A stretch of DNA of 64,000 bases, taken from contig NZ_OY787459.1 in assembly GCF_963678865.1 (NCBI RefSeq), positions 2,632,501 to 2,696,500 of the forward strand, in the 5' to 3' direction. Numbering within the stretch: position 1 is the first letter of the stretch; each line of letters opens with the position of its first letter. Shown here one piece after another: positions 22,934 to 29,863 of the stretch. The DNA is from Maridesulfovibrio sp. GTDB taxonomy: Bacteria; Desulfobacterota; Desulfovibrionia; Desulfovibrionales; Desulfovibrionaceae. Under the pieces are notes generated by a model. That model worked only from the letters and a program-made list of their open reading frames with translations, had not been told where the DNA came from and ran no database searches. The position numbers and the translations under genes were made by a program.

Positions 22934-23267
22934 ATTATTAATCTCCTCGATTGGATTTGTAGCAGGGGTGGGTCGGTTTTGCAAAAAACATTATTATGCG
23001 ACGAGTTTTAGGATTGATTTGGGTAAATGGTTTTCTAACTGACTCGCAAAGTGGGATATAATACACAGAGAGATTTACGTTTTTGATGTTTTCAATTAAG
23101 TTCCCGAGTAGAGCATGGGCCTTAGCAACAATCCTGACTATTGTGCGCTTTTCTGGCGCATCTTTAAAGCCGGTAGCGTAAGCAAAAACGGTAATTGTTT
23201 ACGGTGCATGTTTAATTATCGTCAATGGCCGTGAATAAACATATAACTCAAGCAGCAGGAAAGAGAT

Positions 23268-24443
23268 ATGAAAATTTCTGAAAGACTTATGAGGGCAAAG
23301 CCATCGGCAACTTTGGCAGTTAATGCTAAGGCACAGGAACTGCGCGCACAAGGTAAAGAGATCGTAAGCCTCGCAGTCGGCGAACCTGATTCTCCCACAC
23401 CGAAACACGTCTGTGAAGCCATGAAAAAAGCTGTTGATGACGGATTTCACCGCTATACCGCTGTTCCGGGTCTCCCGGAATTGCGTACGGCTGTTGCCAA
23501 TTATTACGGAAAATTTTATGGCGCAAAGGCTGAAGCTGAAAACACCATTATCAGCAACGGTGGTAAGCATTCCCTTTATAACCTGTTCATGGCCCTGATT
23601 GATCCGGGCGATGAAGTGCTTATTCCTGCTCCTTACTGGGTCAGCTACCCGGCAATGGTTGAGCTGGCTGAAGGTAAGCCGGTAATCGTACCTACAACTG
23701 CCGAATCCGGTTTTCTGGCTGAAATCAAGGATCTTGAGGCAGCCTGTACTGATAAAACCAGATTACTTATCCTGAATACCCCTTCCAACCCCACCGGCGG
23801 ACATTATCCGCAGGCACAGTTGGACGAGATTGCCAATTGGGCCAAGTCCAAGGGTATTTTTATCGTCTCCGATGAGGTTTACGACCGTCTGGTCTACAAG
23901 CCTGCAGAGTACTCAACTCTCTCTAACTTCTGGGAAAAGAACCCCGAAGACGTAGCCATTGTCGGCGCACTCTCCAAGAGCTTCGCCATGACCGGCTGGC
24001 GTGTGGGTACTACTCTTGCCCATGCTGATCTGGTCAAAGCCATGATCAAGATTCAGGGACAGTCCACATCAAACGTCAACACCATGGCCCAGAAGGCTGC
24101 ACTTGCCGCTTTCGAAGGTCCGTGGGATTTTATTGATGAAATGACAGTCAAATTCAAACGCCGCCGTGACCTTGCTTATGACATCATCACTTCATGGCCC
24201 GGAGTTATCTGCACCAAACCGGACGGTGCATTCTACCTTTTCCCGGTTCTGGATACTTTTTTCACTGAAGAAACCCCGGACTCAGCTTCCATGTGTACCA
24301 AGATTCTGGAAGAAGCAGGAGTTGCGCTTGTGCCCGGTTCCGCTTTCGGTGATGACCGTTGTATCCGTTTCTCTTACGCGGTGGATGATGAAGTTCTTAA
24401 AAATTCACTGGAAAAAGTCGGCAAAGTGTTGATGGGAAAATAA
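23268..24443 (+). CDS. Class I pyridoxal-phosphate aminotransferase (aspartate aminotransferase type)
   Basis: A 391-residue fold-type I aminotransferase of the bacterial AspB/AAT-I gamma group, moving amino groups between aspartate and 2-oxoglutarate. Visible motifs are SLAVGEPDSPTPKHV, LNTPSNPTGGHYP (substrate/PLP site), VSDEVYDRLVY and the PLP lysine in GALSKSFAMTGWRVG (about residue 235). ATG start after AGGAAAGAG. A 98-bp gap with a strong hairpin separates it from pgi. Related enzymes can also act on aromatic or glutamyl-prephenate substrates, so the exact substrate is less sure than the family. Confidence 0.88.
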   Translation: MKISERLMRAKPSATLAVNAKAQELRAQGKEIVSLAVGEPDSPTPKHVCEAMKKAVDDGFHRYTAVPGLPELRTAVANYYGKFYGAKAEAENTIISNGGKHSLYNLFMALIDPGDEVLIPAPYWVSYPAMVELAEGKPVIVPTTAESGFLAEIKDLEAACTDKTRLLILNTPSNPTGGHYPQAQLDEIANWAKSKGIFIVSDEVYDRLVYKPAEYSTLSNFWEKNPEDVAIVGALSKSFAMTGWRVGTTLAHADLVKAMIKIQGQSTSNVNTMAQKAALAAFEGPWDFIDEMTVKFKRRRDLAYDIITSWPGVICTKPDGAFYLFPVLDTFFTEETPDSASMCTKILEEAGVALVPGSAFGDDRCIRFSYAVDDEVLKNSLEKVGKVLMGK

Positions 24444-24485
24444 AAAGCAAGTAAACATAGTCATATTTGATTTATGATAAAATCA

Positions 24486-24518
24486 GCCTCTTCCGGAAAT
24501 TTTCGCCGGAAGAGGCTG
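24486..24518 (+). other. Hairpin between the aminotransferase gene and pgi
   Basis: A perfect 12-bp GC-rich stem, AGCCTCTTCCGG/CCGGAAGAGGCT, with a 9-nt loop ends 24 bp before the pgi start. No T-run follows, so it is probably an mRNA processing or stability element or part of a leader rather than a terminator. Confidence 0.45.
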
Positions 24519-24541
24519 CAACCCATACCAGGAGATCGAAT

Positions 24542-25885
24542 ATGGCTGCCAACATTCTTGATTGGACCGACAGCTGGTACGAACGGCTTGACTCTGAATC
24601 ACATTGTGATTCAGCAGCAAGTATCGCCGCAAGATTCAGCGGAGAAGTGGCTGAAGGTAAATTGCCTTTTTGCTCCATGCCTTTCATGGCTTCTCTGCTT
24701 CATGATCTGGACGGTCTTGAAGATTACGTAAGAAGTTTTGATCATATGCTTTTGCTCGGCATAGGAGGCTCCGCCCTCGGTGCAAGAGCATTGCAGAAAG
24801 CATTTTTTCCTCAGCAGGACCAGCCCGGGCATGAAGGCCCATGGCTCTGGATTGCTGATAATGTCTGCTCCAAGACACTCGACGCCTACCTGAAAAAACT
24901 TCCTCTTGAAAAAACATTGGTTGCTGTTGTTTCCAAATCCGGAGGAACAATTGAAACCATCAGCCAGTATTTTCTTGTCCGCGACAAGCTTAAGCAGGAT
25001 CTTGGTGATAACTGGAACCGTAATCTCCTTTTTGTAACTGATAAAGAAAAGGGCTTCCTGCGTGAGCAGGCCGATGAATTTTCGGTGCGAACCCTTGAAG
25101 TTCCGGATTTTCTGGGCGGAAGGTATTCCGTGCTTTCTGCAGTAGGTTTGCTGCCGGCCATGTTTATGGGTATTGATTACCGGTCCTTGGTCGAAGGAGC
25201 ATCTGCAGTCCTTTCATCTCTTGCTTCACCGGATCTTGACGGCGGCAGTTTGGGTAATCATCCGGCATTTAAACTGGCCTGCTGGGCTTCCGGCCTGATG
25301 TCCGAAGGTTACAACGAGCTGATTTTCTTTTCCTACATCCCGCAATGGGCCTGCTTCGGGCAATGGTTTGCCCAGTTATGGGCCGAAAGCCTTGGTAAGG
25401 ACGGCAAGGGCAGTCAACCGCTTCCGGCAGTCGGGGCTACGGATCAACATTCCGTGAACCAGATGTTTCTGGACGGACCGCGAAACAAGGGCTGCCTGTT
25501 CCTGACCTGTCCTTCCCTTCCGGATGGGATGGCCTTTCCAGATGATATCCCGGATAACTTTGCCTACCTCAAGGGCAAGCATTTTGGCGAACTGATTCAT
25601 GCTGAAGGTCTTGGAACCAAAATGGCCCTTGCAGCTAACAAAGTCCCGCTGGTTGAAATGCAGATGGGTGATGATTCCGAGGAAGCTGCCGGACGGCTCA
25701 TGGGGCTGCTCATGGCTGCGACTATTTTTACCGGTTGGCTTATTGAGATTAATCCCATTGACCAGCCTGCTGTAGAGATGGGTAAGCTATTAGCTAAAGC
25801 ACGCCTCGGTGCCGACGGCCTGCAAAAAGAAAAAGACAGCCTTGATTCATTTCTGAGTACCAAGCGTCTGGAACAGGACTTTTAG
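24542..25885 (+). CDS. pgi: Glucose-6-phosphate isomerase
   Basis: A 447-residue cytoplasmic SIS-fold enzyme that interconverts glucose-6-phosphate and fructose-6-phosphate. Family motifs: GIGGSALGARAL (about residues 74-85), VSKSGGTIETISQYF (about 140), GGRYSVLSAVG and QHSVNQMFLDGPRNKG. The frame is open 25 codons upstream, but I use ATG 24542 because AGGAG sits 8 bp before it and the upstream part covers the hairpin. Likely cotranscribed with the aminotransferase gene unless the hairpin interferes. Confidence 0.93.
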   Translation: MAANILDWTDSWYERLDSESHCDSAASIAARFSGEVAEGKLPFCSMPFMASLLHDLDGLEDYVRSFDHMLLLGIGGSALGARALQKAFFPQQDQPGHEGPWLWIADNVCSKTLDAYLKKLPLEKTLVAVVSKSGGTIETISQYFLVRDKLKQDLGDNWNRNLLFVTDKEKGFLREQADEFSVRTLEVPDFLGGRYSVLSAVGLLPAMFMGIDYRSLVEGASAVLSSLASPDLDGGSLGNHPAFKLACWASGLMSEGYNELIFFSYIPQWACFGQWFAQLWAESLGKDGKGSQPLPAVGATDQHSVNQMFLDGPRNKGCLFLTCPSLPDGMAFPDDIPDNFAYLKGKHFGELIHAEGLGTKMALAANKVPLVEMQMGDDSEEAAGRLMGLLMAATIFTGWLIEINPIDQPAVEMGKLLAKARLGADGLQKEKDSLDSFLSTKRLEQDF

Positions 25886-26033
25886 GGATTTGATACGCTA
25901 TCGCGCTTTTTGTAGATCGCATTTCGTCTCTGGTGGCAGGATGGCTAAGCTGCTCCGCTCTATGTCTCTGTAGGACTTGGAGAAAGCTTTTCGCCTAACG
26001 GATATTGGTCTCTGCGCTCTCTAATTGAATAAC

Positions 26034-26070
26034 TTGGGGCAATTTAGAATATATTCTAAGTTGCCCTTTC
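26034..26070. terminator. Terminator after pgi
   Basis: The stem GGGCAA-TTTAGAATA/TATTCTAAG-TTGCCC is followed by TTTCTCTTT. Confidence 0.65.
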
Positions 26071-26130
26071 TCTTTACTCACGGCTATCTTTGAGGCACGA
26101 ATAGGCAAGCTATGCCTCAACTTTACCTAC

Positions 26131-26227
26131 TAAAAGGTTTTGGGATTCTTAAACCCTTTTTACGCAAATCCGCAGGACAGCGGATCAAAAGGGTTTGAGC
26201 CTCCGGAGGCAAAAAAGCCGGAGGCAT
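26131..26227. repeat. Dispersed intergenic repeat, copy 5
   Basis: Carries AAAAGGTTTTGGGATTCTTA, AACCCTTTT...AAAAGGGTTT around an extra GC hairpin, then two consecutive ends CCGGAGGCA. The last GGAGG is the ribosome-binding site of the histidine kinase gene. Confidence 0.7.
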
Positions 26228-26231
26228 TCTT

Positions 26232-27665
26232 TTGGATTCACAACATCAGGATTTACAAGTTAAATCATTCCAGCTGGTCAAGCTTCTTTCATGGACTTTG
26301 CTGATTGTCATTATTGCCAGCAGTCTGGGGCTTTCCGTTTTTCTTGCCAAGCATGCGGACGAGACTCTTCTTGAAAAGCAGAAGGAATTTGCCCTGTTGC
26401 AGGCTGAGAACCTTAACCATCAGATTTACCGCCGTTTTATTCTGCCCACCATCATCGGTTATGGCCGTATCGGGCTTAAAAACAAGGAACAAATGGACCG
26501 CCTCGATCAGGTGATACGTTCCACGGTACATAGTTTCAAGGTAAATGAAGTGCGCATCTACGATCCTGAACTCACGGTTTCATATTCAACTGAAAGTGAA
26601 ATGATCGGGTCAGAGGATCTGGCCGGTGAATTTATCAAGCAGGTTCTGGATAGCGGTAAGCCGCACTATGAGTTTATCAGCAAAAAATCCACGCTGGCGT
26701 TGATATTTGATTTTCATATGCGTCCCGGAACAATGCAGCTCAAGATTGTTTACCCGTTGCGTTCGGAAAAGAGCCTGAATATTGATGAAAACGTGATTAT
26801 GGGCGTGATGGAGATTACTCAGGATATTACTGAAGACTACCAGTCAGTAATTAATTTTGAGCGGCTGATTCTGTTTACTTCCAGTTTTTCGGCTCTGATT
26901 CTTTTTGCCACCATCATGGCCATCATCCGCCGTGCCGATATTATTAATGAACAGCGTATGAAGGAGCGGCAGGAATTTGAAAAGGAATTGAACCAGAGTG
27001 AGAAGCTGGCCAGCATCGGGCGCATGGTTTCCGGTGTGGCGCATGAAATCCGTAATCCGCTGGGGATTATCCGTTCCAGCTCTGAATTGCTGCTTAAGAG
27101 GATGAAGGAAAGCGACCCGGTAAATGTGAAGATTCTGGGGGCAATACACGAAGAAACCAAACGCCTTAGCCGCACGGTCAGTGATTTTCTTGATTATGCA
27201 AGACCGCGTAAGATTGCCCTGAACGAGCTTGATCCGGCAGATCTGCTGGATAAAATCTATATGTTTCTGGAATCCAAGTGCCGGGAAAGCAACATCGAGC
27301 TGCGACGCGATTATATGCACGGTTACAAAGTTTGCGCTGACGATGATCTGCTTTACCGGGCTTTTTACAATCTTATCGGTAACGCCATGCAGGCAGTGGA
27401 GGAGGACGGGCATATCGCTGTCTCCATTGTCGAAGCAGAAGGCGGAATCAATGTGGTAGTTTCTGACTCGGGCTGCGGTTTCCCGCCTGAAATAATAGAA
27501 AAGGTCAAGGATCCTTTCTTCACCACCAAGGACAACGGAACCGGCTTGGGGCTTGCCATTGTGACTAATATTGTGGAAAGCCATAACGGAAAGCTTCGTA
27601 TCGGGAATAATCCCGAAGGCGGGGCTCGGCTGGAAATATTTTTACCTGAAAAGAAAAACTGCTAA
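26232..27665 (+). CDS. Membrane sensor histidine kinase
   Basis: A 477-residue two-component sensor. Membrane segment 1 (about residues 17-38), an extracytoplasmic sensor of about 175 residues, segment 2 (about 213-236), then a coiled linker and HisKA with phospho-acceptor His271 in SGVAHEIRNPLG. The HATPase has N-box FYNLIGNAMQAV, G1 VSDSGCGFPPE and G2 DNGTGLGLAIV. It is encoded just before a sigma-54 response regulator (8-bp gap), like AtoS/ZraS kinases. The start is TTG, 7 bp after a GGAGG that belongs to the dispersed repeat. The signal sensed is not readable from the sequence. Confidence 0.92.
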   Translation: MDSQHQDLQVKSFQLVKLLSWTLLIVIIASSLGLSVFLAKHADETLLEKQKEFALLQAENLNHQIYRRFILPTIIGYGRIGLKNKEQMDRLDQVIRSTVHSFKVNEVRIYDPELTVSYSTESEMIGSEDLAGEFIKQVLDSGKPHYEFISKKSTLALIFDFHMRPGTMQLKIVYPLRSEKSLNIDENVIMGVMEITQDITEDYQSVINFERLILFTSSFSALILFATIMAIIRRADIINEQRMKERQEFEKELNQSEKLASIGRMVSGVAHEIRNPLGIIRSSSELLLKRMKESDPVNVKILGAIHEETKRLSRTVSDFLDYARPRKIALNELDPADLLDKIYMFLESKCRESNIELRRDYMHGYKVCADDDLLYRAFYNLIGNAMQAVEEDGHIAVSIVEAEGGINVVVSDSGCGFPPEIIEKVKDPFFTTKDNGTGLGLAIVTNIVESHNGKLRIGNNPEGGARLEIFLPEKKNC

Positions 27666-27673
27666 AAACGAAA

Positions 27674-29047
27674 ATGCCTGCAAATATACTCATACTGGAC
27701 GACGAACAGAACTACCTGCTCATTCTGGAAGCCCTGCTTTCGGATGAAGGGTATACAATTACCGCCCTTTCCGACCCGGAAACAGGTTTGGCCTACCTTG
27801 ATGAATCAGAGGTTGATCTGGTCATTACCGACATGAAGATGCCAAAGCTTACCGGGCAGGATGTGCTTGAACATGTGAAAAAGAATTTTCCGCACATCCC
27901 GGTGATTATCATGACCGCTTTCGGGTCGATTGAATCCGCTGTGGAAGCCATGAAAATAGGTGCCTTTGATTACATAACCAAACCATTTGCCAACGAAGAG
28001 CTGCTTCTTTCGGTGACCAAGGCTGCTCAGTTCGCCAAGGCGCAGCAGGAAAACAGACAGCTTCGTGAGCAGATCAAAGACCGCTATTCACCAAGCAATA
28101 TTATCGGTCGTTCCAAGCCCATGATGCAGGTCTTTGATATGATCAGCAAAGCAGCTCCGGGCAGTTCCACAGTGCTTGTCACCGGGGAATCAGGGACAGG
28201 TAAGGAACTGGTGGCGCAGGCTATCCATCAGGCTTCACCGCGTTGTGACAAACCTTTTGTCTCGGTCAACTGCATGGCTTTTAACACCGGTGTACTGGAA
28301 AGTGAGCTGTTTGGGCACGAGAAAGGTTCATTTACCGGAGCAGTAGCCCGCAAAAGGGGACGTTTTGAAGCTGCGGATAAAGGAACACTTTTTCTCGATG
28401 AGATCGGTGAAATTTCCCATGACATGCAGGTCAAGCTGTTACGCGTGTTACAGGAAAAGACCATTGAACGTGTAGGTGGTGGGGAATCCATCAAGGTGGA
28501 CATCCGTATCGTCGCAGCCACAAACAAGAATCTCAAGGAAGCTGTGGAAAAAGGCGAATTTCGGGAAGACCTCTATTACCGCCTTAATGTAGTCAGTATT
28601 GAAATGCCTCCCCTGCGGGAGCGGCGTGAGGACATTCCATTTCTGGTGGATCACTTCCTTGCCACCTACTCAGCCGACAACAACAAGGAGTTCGACGGCT
28701 TTGCTCCGGCGGCAATGGATTATATGACCGCCTATGAATGGCCAGGAAACGTCCGTCAGTTACAGAATGTTGTGGAACGTTGTGTTGTGCTTTCGTCCGG
28801 TACTGTCATCGAGACTGAAGATCTGCCAGCCGAGATCAAGGACGAGGAAGCACAGTTCAAAAGTGCTGTTGACCTGCTGCCCTCAAAGCTTAATCTTGCC
28901 GATACCCTGGACAAGATTGAAGCCACGCTGGTGCGCCGGGCGTTGGTAGCCAGCAATTTCATCAAAGTAGATGCCGCTGAAATGTTGGGTATCTCCAAGA
29001 GCCTTTTGCAGTATAAATTGAAGAAGTATAAGATTAGCGGGAAGTAA
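27674..29047 (+). CDS. Sigma-54-dependent response regulator (NtrC/AtoC family)
   Basis: A 457-residue regulator. Receiver domain (1-120) with phospho-acceptor Asp53 in VITDMKMP. The AAA+ domain (about 140-370) has Walker A GESGTGKEL, the sigma-54 contact loop GSFTGA and GTLFLDEIGEI. The C-terminal Fis-type helix-turn-helix ends RRALVASNFIKVDAAEMLGI. It activates sigma-54 promoters when phosphorylated, presumably by the kinase encoded 8 bp upstream. Targets are unknown; I found no clear -24/-12 promoter in the window. A terminator follows directly. Confidence 0.95.
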   Translation: MPANILILDDEQNYLLILEALLSDEGYTITALSDPETGLAYLDESEVDLVITDMKMPKLTGQDVLEHVKKNFPHIPVIIMTAFGSIESAVEAMKIGAFDYITKPFANEELLLSVTKAAQFAKAQQENRQLREQIKDRYSPSNIIGRSKPMMQVFDMISKAAPGSSTVLVTGESGTGKELVAQAIHQASPRCDKPFVSVNCMAFNTGVLESELFGHEKGSFTGAVARKRGRFEAADKGTLFLDEIGEISHDMQVKLLRVLQEKTIERVGGGESIKVDIRIVAATNKNLKEAVEKGEFREDLYYRLNVVSIEMPPLRERREDIPFLVDHFLATYSADNNKEFDGFAPAAMDYMTAYEWPGNVRQLQNVVERCVVLSSGTVIETEDLPAEIKDEEAQFKSAVDLLPSKLNLADTLDKIEATLVRRALVASNFIKVDAAEMLGISKSLLQYKLKKYKISGK

Positions 29048-29063
29048 TAAGATTACCAAAAAT

Positions 29064-29102
29064 TAAAGCGCACTATATGCAAAGATGGTGCGCTTTTTGT
29101 TT
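29064..29102 (+). terminator. Terminator after the two-component operon
   Basis: The stem AAAGCGCACTA/TGGTGCGCTTT is followed by TTGTTTTTG, starting 17 bp after the regulator stop. Confidence 0.8.
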
Positions 29103-29127
29103 TTGAAAGTCGGTTTATAGAGCTGAA

Positions 29128-29200
29128 TGCGAAGCTTATTAAATGTTTTTAGGATTCTTAAACCATTTTTTAAGAGGGCTTAAGCCGCCGGGGGCATTAA
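29128..29200. repeat. Dispersed intergenic repeat, copy 6
   Basis: GCGAAGCTTATTAAA, TTTTTAGGATTCTTAAACC and the end AAGCCGCCGGGGGCATT abut the 3' end of the YwqK-like gene. Confidence 0.65.
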
Positions 29201-29850
29201 AAATTATAATACATAGTCGTCATTGCCGAGTACTTGGAGTGATCCGAAAGATCGTTATCCCGCGCGTGTTCCTGCAGCACATCGTCACGGTACTCAAAGA
29301 CATTGACCAGAAATCCGGCCTTGTCCTTGGTGATGAATAAGCCTTCGCGTTTGCCGTTCCTGTAGTTCATTTCATCCTTGACTTTGCCGTTGCGGTAGAA
29401 GGTGAAGGACTTGCCGTCCAGCTGGGCCTGCGCGTTGTAATGGCGCATTTCACGCAGGTTACCATCATCAAAGTATTCGTAATTGTATCCGGCCCGGTCA
29501 CGGTTGACGAAGAACTTCTGCTTGATTTTGCCGTTGGGCCAAAAAATGGAATGGTATCCGTAATACTCGCCGTTGCGGTTAGTGCCCTTTTCGCGCAGCT
29601 TGCCGTCCGGGTAGTAGTGGTAGAACCTTCCGTCCATAATCCCGTTCTTGATAATAATCCGGCTCTTGGGGAAGCGCTGCTCAAAGTCGTAATATTCGGT
29701 GTAAATTCCGCTGAAAGGCTTATTGGTATCGATAAGTACAATCTTATCCTGCTCAAAGCTTAGTTCGTAGAAAGTTGCCTCCTGCTGACCGCATGCGGAA
29801 AGCAGGAATAAAAACAGGGCCATAAAACAAAGCTGCAACTTTCTTTGCAT
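29197..29850 (-). CDS. YwqK/MORN-variant repeat lipoprotein
   Basis: A 217-residue predicted lipoprotein: signal MQRKLQLCFMALFLFLLSAC, lipobox LSAC (Cys20). The body consists of about six MORN-variant repeats of the form Y-x-D/N-G-K-L-R/K (for example HYYPDGKLREKG, FWPNGKIKQKFF, TFYRNGKVKDEMNY), as in the YwqK family. These repeats form a beta-hairpin ladder used for binding. ATG 29850 is preferred because GGAGG lies 7 bp upstream. The gene lies 14 bp downstream of the large helicase gene, so the two probably share a transcript. The function is unknown. Confidence 0.82.
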   Translation of the reverse strand: MQRKLQLCFMALFLFLLSACGQQEATFYELSFEQDKIVLIDTNKPFSGIYTEYYDFEQRFPKSRIIIKNGIMDGRFYHYYPDGKLREKGTNRNGEYYGYHSIFWPNGKIKQKFFVNRDRAGYNYEYFDDGNLREMRHYNAQAQLDGKSFTFYRNGKVKDEMNYRNGKREGLFITKDKAGFLVNVFEYRDDVLQEHARDNDLSDHSKYSAMTTMYYNF

Positions 29851-29863
29851 TTGCACCTCCAAT

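Larger units (their letters stand above)
25886..26231. other. Intergenic region with terminator and repeats
   Basis: Contains a segment related to the 32.78-kb repeat (GATACGCTATCGCGCTTTTTG at 25890-25910), then a terminator and dispersed-repeat copy 5. I see no coding region in either strand. Confidence 0.6.

Noticed and set aside
26844..27584. Minus-strand frame opposite the histidine kinase gene
   Set aside because: Shadow frame with no start signal; the kinase is clear on the plus strand.
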